A stretch of DNA of 64,000 bases from Deltaproteobacteria bacterium (GTDB taxonomy: Bacteria > Lernaellota > Lernaellaia > JACKCT01). Shown here one piece after another: positions 27,674-37,580 of this stretch. The DNA lies in contig JAOSJX010000009.1 of assembly GCA_027493875.1 (NCBI GenBank), positions 45,162 to 109,161 of the forward strand, in the 5' to 3' direction. Within the stretch, counting starts at the first letter, position 1; every line of letters begins with the position of its first letter. Under the pieces are notes generated by a model. The model was given only the letters and a program-made list of their open reading frames with translations. It ran no database searches and was not told where the DNA came from. Position numbers and translations under genes: made by a program.

Positions 27674-28457
27674 ATGATGCATTCCCGCCGTGCGGTAAAA
27701 TTCACCGTTTTGACGACGTGTTGCCTGTTGGCGGCGGCGATCGTGGCCGCGTGGGCGGGTGAACAGACTCCGGCGGAGCTCCTGAACGGTTCCGTCACAC
27801 CCAAAGCGCCGTTCACGATGACGGCCAGGGCCGAGGTGATCCGGTTTCGCGACGACGGCGAGGTCGAGCGGCTGGTCGTGGAATGGAAACGCAAAGTGGA
27901 CGGAACGCGCGACGCCCTGCGCGTGACGGTCGTCGAACCGGCGAAACGGAAAGGCGAAACCCTGATTTCCACCGTCGCCATGTCGGGATCCGGGCGAACG
28001 GCCGCGCGGTATCGGTCGGACACGCCCGGCGGCTCCTTCAAACGCATCCGGGCCAAAGACGCGGGCGACGCCTTTCTCGAAACCGACTTCGCGCTCCGCG
28101 ACCTCGACGCATCCTACGACGGATACGGTCCGCCGCGCCTCGTGTCCGCGCTGCTGTTCAACGGCGAGCGTTGCCGGCTCGTCGAACTGCCGGGCGACCG
28201 AAAAAGGCGGGCGTCGTGCGCCACTGGATACGCGACGCGGACGGCGCGCGTCTCAAAACCGAAACGGTGAACCGCCACGGACACGTTAAAAAACGCTGCG
28301 CTTTGAGAATTTTCGCGATAAGGAAGCGCCGACGCTCGCCCGCCGGTGGTCCGCGAAAGACGAGAGCGCCCGGACCATGACGACGCTACGTTTCGACGAA
28401 ATTCAGTACGGCGTCGATCTTCCAGGCGCGCTGTTCGCCGTCCCGGAGCGGAAATGA
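27674..28457 (+). CDS. LolA-like outer-membrane lipoprotein-sorting protein (frameshifted)
   Basis: About 260 residues. A signal peptide (VLTTCCLLAAAIVAAWA) precedes a beta-rich chain: FTMTARAEVIRFRDDGEVER, LRVTVVEPAKRKGETLISTV, RYRSDTPGGSFKRIRAKDAG, FLETDFALRDLDASYDGYG and, after two frameshifts, TTLRFDEIQYGVDLPGALFA. This follows the concave-barrel LolA-like family that accompanies RND/MMPL-type exporters. It should carry lipid or lipoprotein through the periplasm. The stop overlaps the next gene's ATG (ATGA). Confidence 0.72.
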
Positions 28458-29059
28458 CCGCTTTGCGGCGAAGCGTCGTTGTCCTACTTCTTCTCGCGGC
28501 GGCGGCGTGCGCCCGGCCGGTGCAGGTCGCGCCGCCCTATAAGCTCGTGGAAGCGCACCCGCCCGAACCGCCGCTTGACGTTGCCGTGGCGATCGTTCGC
28601 CCGGCGTCGCTTGTCGAGCCCGGCCGCGATTTCGACAACGAGCTGGCCGCGCGGCTGGATTCGGCGTTGCTTCAAGGCTTCGTGGACGCGACCCGGTCCA
28701 TCGCCGCGCGCGCCGTTCTCGTCGACCGCGCGCCGGCATCCGGTTTCGACTACGTCGTGTTGCCGTCGAACTTCTACTACAGCCGCGGCGGCGGGATGCT
28801 CGTTTCGATGAGCATGGACGTTCACGTGCGCCGGACGGCGGACGGCCGGGAGTTCGCGCTTTTGATCGAGGGCGAGTCCGGCCCGGGTCCGCGCCCCGTC
28901 GTGGCGTGGGAGAACGGCGGCCGCACGCTGCATCTTACCGGCGCCTACCTCCACAACGAAGCCTACGGCCAGGCGCTCAACAACGCGCTTTTTCATCTGA
29001 CGTGGGACTACGCGAAAAAATGTCGAGCCGCTTGGAGAAGCTTCAGAAGTAGATGTTGA
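28454..29059 (+). CDS. Lipoprotein of unknown function
   Basis: 201 residues. The signal peptide ends LLLLAAAACARP, a good lipobox. The body shows LDVAVAIVRPASLVEPGRDF, then FDYVVLPSNFYYSRGGGMLV and VSMSMDVHVRRTADGREFAL, an alpha/beta pattern like periplasmic lipoproteins that support outer-membrane transport, but no family name is certain. It is coupled to the LolA-like gene by a 4-bp overlap and converges on the barrel gene with a 17-bp overlap. Confidence 0.72.
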   Translation: MTALRRSVVVLLLLAAAACARPVQVAPPYKLVEAHPPEPPLDVAVAIVRPASLVEPGRDFDNELAARLDSALLQGFVDATRSIAARAVLVDRAPASGFDYVVLPSNFYYSRGGGMLVSMSMDVHVRRTADGREFALLIEGESGPGPRPVVAWENGGRTLHLTGAYLHNEAYGQALNNALFHLTWDYAKKCRAAWRSFRSRC

Positions 29060-29687
29060 GGCCGGCGAGCACGTCGGTGGTGCCGTAGTCTTTTTCCTCG
29101 AAAAATTCCTGGCTCGTGGATTCGGTGCTCGAATACCATGCTTCGAGACGCAGGAAAAAGAAATCGTCAAGACGCACGTCGAACCCCGCGAGCGCCATCC
29201 ATCCGAAAAGCCATTCGTCCGCGGAATTCGATTTGGCGATCTCGCGTTCGCGGCCGCTGCGGTCGAGCACGAGATAGCGCCCGCCGCCGGCGCCGCCGAC
29301 GTACGGGGCGAAGATCCATTTGCGGAACGGCTCCAACCGGATCGTTCCCCAGAACGGCATCGCGCGCCAAAAGCTGGTGCCGCGGCCGTCGAGTTCGACC
29401 TCCTCCCCGTCGAGCACAAAGCGCTTGGGCGCGCCCTGCCCGTACTCGTAGCCGAGGTCGCCGGAAATGGAAAAAACCTTCAGGAAATAATATTTCGCGT
29501 TCGCGGTGATGTGATAGAGAAACGGGAATTCGTCGCGGAGATCCGGATCGTTCGGAAAGTCCGGTCCCACGACGGCCCCCGCGGACAAACCGCAGCGCGC
29601 GTCCGTTTTCGCGGGCGCGGAAACGGGGGCGATGAGCGCGGCGAAGACTAATAACGCGGCCAACACGGCCGTCCGCGTCGTCAACAC
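29043..29687 (-). CDS. Outer-membrane beta-barrel protein
   Basis: 214 residues. GTG 29687 is chosen as start because CTGGAGG lies 7 bases upstream and the signal peptide (TTRTAVLAALLVFAALIAP) begins there. The mature chain consists of amphipathic strands (ITANAKYYFLKVFSISGDLG, WIFAPYVGGAGGGRYLVL, FFFLRLEAWYSSTESTS) and ends VLAGLNIYF; the terminal Phe is the usual barrel-assembly signal. Function unknown. Confidence 0.78.
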   Translation of the reverse strand: MLTTRTAVLAALLVFAALIAPVSAPAKTDARCGLSAGAVVGPDFPNDPDLRDEFPFLYHITANAKYYFLKVFSISGDLGYEYGQGAPKRFVLDGEEVELDGRGTSFWRAMPFWGTIRLEPFRKWIFAPYVGGAGGGRYLVLDRSGREREIAKSNSADEWLFGWMALAGFDVRLDDFFFLRLEAWYSSTESTSQEFFEEKDYGTTDVLAGLNIYF

Positions 29688-29802
29688 AAAGCCTCCAGGA
29701 TAAGGCGCCGCCATCTTACACAAGGAGCGATGAGCGGCCAAGCGCGCGGGCGCGCGTTGACCCTGGCTGGCGGCAAACGATACACTGCGCGCAAGGTGAT
29801 TT

Positions 29803-30447
29803 ATGGATCAACTCGGCCGGGCGCTCGCGAGGTGGCATCTTGAGGGAGACGGCTACATCGTGAGCTTCGATGTCTCGTGCGCGTCCGGTGAAGCGGACGG
29901 AGCGCGGAGTTTTCGCTTCGACGTGGTCGGGCTGCGCGTCGCGGGCGGAGCGATTGAGCGTGCCGTGCTGGCGGCGATGCGTCCGTGGTGGCATCCGCAG
30001 GCGTATCTGACGCCCAGCATTATCCGGTCGCACCTGCTGCCGGGGCTCTCCGACGCGTTGTCCGAGGAGGCGGTGGACGCCTTTCGCCAAAGCCTGGGCC
30101 TCGGGCCGGTTCCGGTGGAGCGCGTGCTTTTTTTCAGCCACGCCAGCCCGGAAAAACAGTCCGAAGCCGAGGACATGCTTCGGCGCGTCGGCGTCGAAAC
30201 GGTTTATCTCGAACGGATCGCCGCGCGGCTGGCCGAAACGGCGGCGGGGCGCTCGGACCACACCGACGCGCGGCTGACGCAGATTCGAAGCCTGCTGCGC
30301 GGCACGATCCGGGCGGCGGAGGGACGCGTTCCGGAGCCCGATCCGGAAGCCCCGGAACCGGTTCCGACGCCGCCGAGCCCGCAGCTTCCGCTGGATTTTT
30401 TCGGCGAGAACGCATGGGAGGCAAAGGATGGCGAAAAGCCGTCCTAA
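29803..30447 (+). CDS. Conserved-looking protein of unknown function
   Basis: 214 residues, intact. The N-terminal half (LARWHLEGDGYIVSFDVSCA, FRFDVVGLRVAG) resembles the core of nuclease-like or DNA-binding proteins only loosely, and the middle (VERVLFFSHASPEKQSEAED) looks like a Rossmann-type strand-helix. The C-terminus is Pro/Glu-rich (PDPEAPEPVPTPPSPQLPLD). No family is recognised. First gene of a tight six-gene run; it overlaps the next gene by 20 bp. Confidence 0.7.
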   Translation: MDQLGRALARWHLEGDGYIVSFDVSCASGEADGARSFRFDVVGLRVAGGAIERAVLAAMRPWWHPQAYLTPSIIRSHLLPGLSDALSEEAVDAFRQSLGLGPVPVERVLFFSHASPEKQSEAEDMLRRVGVETVYLERIAARLAETAAGRSDHTDARLTQIRSLLRGTIRAAEGRVPEPDPEAPEPVPTPPSPQLPLDFFGENAWEAKDGEKPS

Positions 30448-30827
30448 AGACGAACGCTCCTATCTCGGCGCGGTGATCTTCCGGCTGGTCGTCCTGTTGG
30501 CGACCGCCGCGGCGCTCGTCGCGATCGGCCACTACAAGTTCGGCTGGAAGCCGTTCGGGCCGAAGATCCACGCGGACCAGGTGGGGCGGCATCTCACCGG
30601 CGACGCGCCGCCGGCCGACGACGGCGATTTGACCGCGGTGTTGAAAGACGCTTTGAGCGAAACCGCCGAAACGCCGACCCCGGTTTCCGGCCCCGACGCC
30701 CACGCCGGCCCCGACACCCGCCGCGACGCCCACCCCGTCGCCGAAACCGTCGCCCACCCCGGCGGAGACCATTACGAAGGAAGATCAGGACGCGCTGTCC
30801 AATCTTCTGGAGAAGGAGTTCGATTGA
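30428..30827 (+). CDS. Single-pass membrane protein with Pro/Thr-rich tail (frameshifted)
   Basis: About 132 residues. An N-terminal charged segment (MAKSRPKDERSYLGA) is followed by one membrane helix (VIFRLVVLLATAAALVAIGH), an acidic region, and in the corrected frame a TPTPAPTPAATPTPSPKPSP linker ending ETITKEDQDALSNLLEKEFD. The helix-plus-flexible-linker layout suggests a small anchor or scaffold exposed to the periplasm. Its start lies inside the preceding gene and its stop 70 bp before the ClpX-like gene. Function unknown. Confidence 0.65.
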
Positions 30828-30899
30828 GCCCCAAAACGAAAGGAACTGACACCCGACGCCCCGCCCGCCTGGGAACCGGCGGAACGGCCGCGTCCGGAC

Positions 30900-31893
30900 A
30901 TGACGCCGCGGGAGATTTATCAGGAACTCGACCGCTTCGTGATCGGCCAGGAGCGCGCCAAACGGACCATCGCCATCGCGGCGTACAATCACATGAAGCG
31001 CATTCTGCACGCGGGCAACCTGCTCCGGAAAAGCAACATCCTGATGATCGGGCCGACGGGATCGGGCAAGACGCACATCGCCCGCTCGCTGGCGCGCATT
31101 TTTGTCGGTGCCCTTCGTCGTCGTGAACGCGACCGAGTACACGGAGGCGGGATATTACGGCAAGGACGTCGAGGTCATGGTGGCGGAACTCCTTTTTTCC
31201 ACCGGCGGCGATTTCGCGCGGCGGAACGCGGCATCATCTTCATCGACGAAATCGACAAACTCGCGCGGCGCAACGATGCGGCGCGCACCGGCGCGTCGGG
31301 CCGCGACATCGGCGGCGAAGGCGTCCAGCAAGGCATCCTGAAGCTGCTCGAATCGAACAAAATATTCGTCCCGATCAACGTCACGCAGCACTGGAACAAG
31401 CACGACTTCGTTCAGATGGACGTTTCAACATTCTCTTCGTGTGCGCGGGTACGTTTACGGATTTGAAGCGCGGGCGCGTGAAGGACGACATCGGGTTCAC
31501 CGGCGAAACCGCGGCGGCCAAATCACAGGCACGCATCACCGTGCCCGATCTGGAGGAATACGGCCTGATCGCCGAACTCCTCGGCCGGCTGCCGGTGATC
31601 ACCGAGCTCGATACGCTCTCCGACGTCGAAATGTCGCGCATCATCACCGATCCGCCCGACTGCCTCCTGCGCGAATACCGCGAGAACTTTTCGTTCGAGA
31701 ACATCACCGTGGACCTGCGGCCCGAGGCGATTTCGCAGATCGTTGCGCTCGCCCGCGAACGCAAAACCGGCGCGCGCGGCCTGCGGGCGATTTTCGAGGA
31801 GTTGTTTCACGATCTGTCGTTCAACGCGCCCGACCACGCGGGGAAACCGTGGTGGTCGACGCCGCTTACGTGCGAGACCACATTCATCCATGA
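30900..31893 (+). CDS. ClpX-like AAA+ unfoldase lacking the zinc domain (frameshifted)
   Basis: About 331 residues. It starts [20 protein letters not shown], the ClpX/HslU core, without the Cys4 zinc domain of ClpX. Walker A is GPTGSGKT, Walker [14 protein letters not shown], and the pore-proximal [31 protein letters not shown] and [16 protein letters not shown] follow ClpX. DDIGFTGE retains an IGF-like loop, which in ClpX docks on ClpP. The sensor-2 region is [20 protein letters not shown]. At least three indels are present. The stop overlaps the GNAT start. Unlike HslU it lacks a long I-domain. It may be a specialised unfoldase for the products of this operon. Confidence 0.83.
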
Positions 31894-32362
31894 AACGCGC
31901 GTTTCGGCCCGGGCTGCCGACGGATCTCGAGGCCATGTATCAACTCGACGTCGCGTGCTTTCCCGCCCGACTTCCATTTCTCGCGGCGTATCTTCAAGAG
32001 CCCGCTTTCGCGGCGGGACGTGATTTCGACCGTGGCGGAGAACGGCACCGGGCTCGAAGGTTTCATCATCCTCGAGCCGATCTCCAAAAAAGCGACGTGC
32101 ATCGCGACCATCGACGTCCGGCCGGACCGGCGGCGCACGGGACTGGGGCGCGGATTTGCTGGACCGGGCGATGAAGGAGGCCGTGGATCGGGGGCTTTTT
32201 TTGTCGTACCTCCAAGTGTACGTTGAGAACGGCGAGGCGATCCGGTTTTACGAAAAGCGGGGATATGTCATCGTCCGTGGGTTGCCCTCGTTCTACGGTG
32301 CGGGTAAAGACGGACTCTTGATGATGAAGGATTTTCGTTCGGGGCAAGGCGGCCGCGCGTGA
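31890..32362 (+). CDS. GNAT-family N-acetyltransferase (frameshifted)
   Basis: About 157 residues. Motifs in order: FRPGLPTDLEAMYQLDVACF, GLEGFIILEPISKKATCIAT, IDVRPDRRRTGLGRDLLDRA (acetyl-CoA pyrophosphate loop) and VYVENGEAIRFYEKRGYVIV. This is the RimI-like layout used for N-terminal or ribosomal protein acetylation, but the substrate is open. Two indels (near 31980 and 32150) break the frame. ATG overlaps the ClpX-like stop (ATGA), and its own stop overlaps the phosphoesterase GTG. Confidence 0.85.
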
Positions 32363-33099
32363 AATACGGGATTCTGAGCGACATTCACGGCAACATCGAG
32401 GCGCTGAACGCGGCGCTGGCGAAGCTCGACGACCTGGGCGTGGAGCGCCTGGTCAACCTGGGCGACGCGGTCGGCTACTACACGGCGCCGAACGAATGCG
32501 TGGACCGCCTCCGCGAACGCGACGCCGTTTCCATCATGGGCAATCACGACGTCGTCGCCTGCGGGCGCGTCGAACCCGTGTTCTTCAACCCGACCGCCGC
32601 GCAGGCGATTTTGTGGGCGCGCGAAAACCTGCGCGACGACAACCGCGAGTACATCAATGGATTGCCCGACTCGCGCAAAATCGCGGACGACGTGCTCGCC
32701 GTCCACGGCTCGGTGCGCGACCGGGACGAGTACCTGTTGTTCCGGCCGGAGATCGAACGCAGCTTTGACGCGCTGGAAACCACCTATCCGGGCGTGCGCG
32801 TCGTCTTCTTCGGTCACACGCACCGGCGCATTTATTACGAAAAAGAAAGCGACAAACTTTACGCGGGAACGTCAGGAGACCCGCTGACTCTGCGGGGCGA
32901 CTCGCTGTACCTTATTAATCCGGGCTCGGTGGGCCAGCCGCGCGACGGCGATCCGCGCGCCGCGTTTTGCGTGTTTGACGACGAGGCCCGCGTCGTCGAT
33001 TTTCACCGCGTCGGCTTCGATACCGACAAGGTCGCCGAAGCCGTGCGCGCCCTGCCGTTCGGCGCCTCGCTCGCCGAACGGCTGTACCGAGGCGTATGA
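32359..33099 (+). CDS. YfcE/MJ0936-type metallophosphoesterase
   Basis: 246 residues, intact. The metal ligands are all present: MKYGILSDIHGNIEALNAAL, LVNLGDAVGYYTAPNE, SIMGNHDVVA, DDVLAVHGS and VVFFGHTHRRIYY. The family includes phosphodiesterases and nucleotidases with di-metal centres. The GTG start overlaps the GNAT stop and the stop overlaps the radical SAM ATG, so it is translated as part of the run. Confidence 0.9.
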   Translation: MKYGILSDIHGNIEALNAALAKLDDLGVERLVNLGDAVGYYTAPNECVDRLRERDAVSIMGNHDVVACGRVEPVFFNPTAAQAILWARENLRDDNREYINGLPDSRKIADDVLAVHGSVRDRDEYLLFRPEIERSFDALETTYPGVRVVFFGHTHRRIYYEKESDKLYAGTSGDPLTLRGDSLYLINPGSVGQPRDGDPRAAFCVFDDEARVVDFHRVGFDTDKVAEAVRALPFGASLAERLYRGV

Positions 33100-34062
33100 G
33101 CGTTCGCGAAGCCATCGTCGCCGTCACGCTGCGTTGCAACTCCCGCTGTACGATGTGCGACATCTGGGAAAACGAAGGCGGCGAAGAGGTCGAGCCGAGT
33201 TACTACTACCACCTTCCGCGTTCGCTGCACCAAGTCAACCTGACCGGCGGCGAGGCGACGCTGCGCGAAGATCTGCCCGAGATCGTGCGCGTGATCGCCG
33301 AGCGCTGCCCCGACGCGCGCATCGTGCTGTCCACGCACGGCTTTCACACCAAGCGCCTCACGGAAATGGTGCCGCGCATGCGCGAGGCGGCGAAGCGGCT
33401 GGCCGTGCGCGTATCCATCGACGGCATCGGCGAAACGCACGACACGCTGCGCGGCATCAAGGGCGCGTACAAAAAGTGCATGGAAACGCTCGACGCCATG
33501 CGCCGGGTTGGCATACGCGATCTGGGCGTCGGCTTTACGCTGATGCGCGGCAACGAGGACGAACTGATCCGCGTGTACGACATGGCGCTGGCGAACCGCT
33601 GGGAATTCGCGAGCACGGTCGTGCACTCGTCGCCGATTTTTTTCGGCGAGCAGCAAGGCATGACGCCCGATCCGGAAAAGGCGCGCGCGGCGTTCGCGGA
33701 ACTGCGCAAGCGGCAGGTGAAAAGCCGTCGCCCGAAGGACTGGTTCCGCGCATGGTTCACGGACGGCGTCGTCGATCTGGTCTCCGGGCATCAGCGGCGC
33801 ATCGACTGCACGGCGCTGGAGCGGTTTTTTTATCTCGATCCGCGCGGCATGGTTTACACGTGCCATATTCTCGACGAGCCGGTGGGCTACCTGCACGAGG
33901 GCTACGACAATCTCCCTCCGCGCGCACCCCGAAAAAATCGACCTCGTCAAAAACTGCACCGAACACTGCTGGATGACCTGCACCGTCGCCCCCATTATGC
34001 GCCAGAATCTCCCCCAAGTGACCGGCTGGGTGGCGAAGCACAAGCTCGCTCCCGCCGGCTGA
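33096..34062 (+). CDS. Radical SAM protein with C-terminal Cys cluster (frameshifted)
   Basis: About 322 residues. The [4Fe-4S] ligands are in AVTLRCNSRCTMCDIWENEG (CxxxCxxC), the SAM-binding GGEA in HQVNLTGGEATLREDL, and further strands in VRVSIDGIGETHDTLRGIKG. The C-terminal part has DCTALERFFYLDPRGMVYTC and, past an indel near 33915, VKNCTEHCWMTCTVAP, which resembles SPASM/twitch auxiliary cluster ligands. Such enzymes modify peptides, cofactors or wall components; no precursor peptide is evident. Last gene of the six-gene run; it starts with an ATGA overlap. Confidence 0.88.
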
Positions 34063-34110
34063 AGTTAAAGCCGCTCGCCCCAAACGCGTAGCTCATTGTT
34101 TCGCTACGCT

Positions 34111-34135
34111 ACTTGTAGTCTGTAGACTTATAGTC
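34111..34135 (+). promoter_or_regulatory. C-box operator of restriction-modification system
   Basis: ACTTGTAGTC and GACTTATAGTC separated by TGTA. This matches the known C-box arrangement (GACTNNNAGTC-type sites spaced by about four bases) bound by controller proteins of type II systems. It lies 48 bp before the controller gene. Confidence 0.82.
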
Positions 34136-34182
34136 ATCAAAACTCCAACATTCTTCCCGCAACCAATGCGAGAACCCGAGCG

Positions 34183-34449
34183 ATGACAACACGGCGACTC
34201 CGCAAACCCAGCAATTGTCTTACGAGCGTTCTCGCGACGAATATCCGAGAATTTCGTAAGTCGAAGAATATTTCGCAGGAAAAGCTCGCCGAGATGTGCG
34301 GCCTTCACCGCACCTACATCGGGTCGGTGGAGCGCGGTGAACGAAACGTAACGCTCGGGACGTTGGAGATTCTCGCGTCGGCCCTGGGTCTTTCCGTACC
34401 TGAATTACTCACGCACCCGCGGAAACGACATGGCAAACAAACGCCGTGA
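34183..34449 (+). CDS. Restriction-modification controller (C) protein, XRE type
   Basis: 88 residues. A helix-turn-helix of the Cro/C1 kind: NIREFRKSKNISQEKLAEMC, GLHRTYIGSVERGERNVTLG, TLEILASALGLSVPELL. C proteins delay endonuclease expression after entry into a new host, activating their own promoter through C-boxes, which are visible upstream. It overlaps the endonuclease gene by 20 bp, the usual C-R arrangement. Real translation may begin at a slightly later codon, as the first 15 residues are not needed for the fold. Confidence 0.9.
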   Translation: MTTRRLRKPSNCLTSVLATNIREFRKSKNISQEKLAEMCGLHRTYIGSVERGERNVTLGTLEILASALGLSVPELLTHPRKRHGKQTP

Positions 34450-35481
34450 TCCGCGACGGTTTGTCAAGTCGATTAGGGATAGCGGACTCACGATCTATGA
34501 CGCAATCGACATCGGCGATCCCGCCCTATGGATACCGACTCCCGACCTTGAGGCGCTTCTCGACCGTGGCTTACGCGGCGTGTCCCTTGCCGGTTTGCCG
34601 CTGAGAACGCGTTCGAAGGTCGTCAAACAGCTTGTCTGCCGCATTCTCGGCTACCCCACACCCTCAACTTTCCGAAAGGCGCGACCACGTTTTCCGGGCC
34701 AGTTATTCGACACCTATGTTCAGAAATCCAACAACCTCCAGATTTGGAACGAGGAATTAGCGCCTTCTCGGAGATACGTGTTGATTCGCGTCTCGGACGG
34801 AGACAACGTCGCGACGACAAAAGTCGTGACCGGTGCCACGCTGGCAAAGCTCGAATCAACGGGAACTCTTACCCAAAAGTTTCAGGCGCGGTTTATTCCA
34901 GGATCATTTCCCGCCGAACTCGCAACCGCAAACGATACCGCGTCGCTCCTGCCTTACGTTTCGCCGCGATTACGCCTCGGCAAAGAATTTTCTCCGATCG
35001 ATCAGCCCGATACCCACCACTTGTTGTCCATAGGCGCGGTATTTAACCGGCTGAAAAAAATCGTTGGCAAAAAATCCCGAACGCCGGAACGGACCAGGAA
35101 CGAAATCGTGCCGCCGGTCTTCACAAACGCGTCTGCGAGATGCTGGGCTATGCGAAATACCGGGACGTTGGACGTTTTCCGGACATTCCCCATCAACTGA
35201 TTGAGGTTAAATTACAAACGTCGCCGACGATCGATCTTGGATTGGTCCGACCAGATAGTACGGAACCGCTGGATGTGCGACGGCTCGGGGATTCGCCCGT
35301 TCGACATTGCGATGTACGCTACGCGATTTTTTATGCCGAGACGGAGGGCGATTTCGTGAAGATTCGCGGCGTTTATGTGACGACGGGTGAAGCGTTTCCG
35401 CAGCGCTTTCCGCTGTTTGGCGGAAATGTCCTCAACAAGAAAATTCAGATCCACTTACCTGCGAATTTCTTCGAGTCCTAA
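34430..35481 (+). CDS. Type II restriction endonuclease (frameshifted)
   Basis: About 350 residues. The N-terminal half (LRGVSLAGLPLRTRSKVVKQ, then PRFPGQLFDTYVQKSNNLQI with WNEEL) matches a known group of uncharacterised type II endonucleases. After an indel near 35110-35130 the reading continues RVCEMLGYAKYRDVGRFPDI and HQLIEVKLQTSPTIDLG; the E-V-K is the ExK of a PD-(D/E)XK site, with Asp just before. The target sequence is unknown. It shares an operon with the controller gene and overlaps the methylase by 27 bp, tail to tail. Confidence 0.82.
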
Positions 35482-37265
35482 CCCGAAAGCTTCGAAGACT
35501 TTGGCATTAATTTCGGCGAGGAGCGGTTCGGCGTTGCCGCCGTCGATCTCGGAAAATATTCGCTTCGACAAGGCGATCAATTCCGTCCCAGGCCTCGTCG
35601 CCGGGTCGGGCAACGGAAATTTTTCGACGTACTGCGTAATGAAACGGCGGCGACCGGCATATAATTTGTTGTTGAACCGATGATCGTAATACCGCTCGAT
35701 GAATCGCGAGTTCGCCACGGCGGCCGCGAGCCAAAGGAGATCTTCGTCGCGATCGTTATCGCGTATCATCCAATAGCAATCACCATTGACGACGGAGTCG
35801 CTCTTGTCGATCCAAAAACAAGGTTTCTCTGAAATATCTCGAAAAACGAGCTTGGTTATTTTCCACGCGTCCGGATCTTGCGGAACCCAGATCTCGAACC
35901 ACTGCCGCCCGGCGTCGAGCACGTAGGTTCTCGACTCCAATACGTTCCGATGGCGCTCCAAATATTTCTTGCTGTGGGGGAAACGATCAAGATCGACCGC
36001 CCGCCGTTTCCCCCGACGGATTCGTGGGGATAGAGTATCGACACCGATCGGTTCAACGGCTCTGCCCTGAATGGCCGGGCAACATGGTGCGTCGTGAGTG
36101 GCCTGAGTAGCTCCGGCTTATCTCCGTTACAAGTCGAGGCCCAATCGCTCCGGATAAAAACCTTATCCGCACACGTTTTCACCCCGACGCGGATTTTTCC
36201 AACATCACCGAAACGACGCCAAGTGTGTGCGTCAACGGCGGTCAACCACGAATCGCTTCGCGTCGTCGCGATTCTCCACACGTCGGAACGATCGTGCGGC
36301 GCATCCAATCGGCCGTGATCCACGCTAAATCGCCGGCCGTCGGCAACCTCCACGACGCCGGACTTTTCCAACGCGTCAACCACCGTTTGAACGCGGGCGA
36401 CGGGTTGCTCACGACATTCGTAAACGGACGTAAACGCGACGTCGCGCGTGGCCGAACCGTTTCGCCCGCGCGCCAACAATACCGCCGGCAAAACAGCCGC
36501 ATCGAAGATTTTCGTATCGCCCAAGTCCCAGATATGACGAAGGTCGAGATCGTGGCGAAGCCCTTCGCGCACGACGGCTCCGGATTTCGTCGTCATAAAT
36601 CGGTTCGACACAATGATGCCGGCCACCCCTCGCGCATCGAGCACGCTCGCGATCGCGAAGAGAAACGCGTAGTAAAGATCAACGCGCCCTTTCAGGCCGA
36701 AAGCCGAGGGAGAGTTTCTTTGCGTGCGCCGCTCCCATGATTTGGGTCCGGACATACGGGGGATTGGCAATGACAATATCGAACATCTCGGACGGTCGAG
36801 ACGGAAAGAGTCCGCCTCTCACGCCCATCGATCCGAAATCCGTAACAATTTTCAGAAAATCGCCGGGGCGAACAGTCACTCGGGCGTTCGGAAAATCTCT
36901 CCGAAGCCTTTTTTCCGCGTGGGCGACGACCGATTCGTCGGTGTCGAAACCGAAGACTTCGATTTCCTTACCGGCCGGCAAATGATCGAGCAAACTTGAA
37001 AGAAGCTGTCCTTCGCCGCAAGCGGGATCCAAAATCCGTAATCGGCTCGACCGTAAAGGTCGGCGGCATTTCCGACGATCTGACGAGCCACGAAATCGGC
37101 CATGAGACGCGGTGTGTACGTCGCGCCACCGGATTTCTCCGCGGCGACAAATTCGTATCGTCTCGCGCTTCTTTCCTTCACATTCACAATCTCGCCCGAC
37201 GTTCGCTTCTCCGGAGGCATGCGTTCATCCCACGCGGCTTTCACGGTTAACGCAACCTGATCCAT
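35455..37265 (-). CDS. Type II N6-adenine DNA methyltransferase (frameshifted)
   Basis: About 600 residues, Eco57I/TaqI-like gamma class. The SAM-binding motif I is ILDPACGEGQLLSSLLDHL (in the corrected frame), the second acidic residue is in FGFDTDESVVAHAEK, and motif IV is FDIVIANPPYVRTQI. VDLYYAFLFAIASVLDARGV and GIIVSNRFMTTKSGAVVREG continue the catalytic domain, and the C-terminal half is a target-recognition domain ending LEEIRR. ATG 37265 has AGGAGT upstream. Indels near 37040, 36700 and 36000 break the frame. The gene is less GC-rich than its surroundings, as usual for acquired R-M systems. Confidence 0.9.
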
Positions 37266-37580
37266 TGTCAACACTCCTGACACGCCGCTCCCGCAATTCG
37301 ATGCGAACGGCTATGATGCGCGCGTGACGGGTTTGCGTATTGCGATGATCGGACTCAAGGGGCCGCCGGGCGTGCACGGGGGCCGGCCATGCCTTTTCGG
37401 ATCGGTATTCCACGGCTTATTTCGGTACGATCGAAAGCGGTTCGTCTTTGAAGCGCTCCCAGACAATGCATCCGCTCTGCGTTGAAAATGGCGCCGGCTC
37501 GCGCCGTTTCGCGGCGCTTTGCGCCGGTTACGTTTTAGGGCTAACATCCCGCCGAACCGACCGCGCGAAAGGAGTAATGC
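37266..37580. other. Stretch without gene
   Basis: Between the methylase start and the NYN gene. Both promoters must lie here, but no reading frame with protein character and no hairpin of note is seen. Confidence 0.5.

Noticed and set aside
30900..31893. Assignment as HslU or as canonical ClpX
   Set aside because: There is no HslU I-domain and no HslV next to it, and the ClpX zinc domain is absent; only a ClpX-like call is justified.
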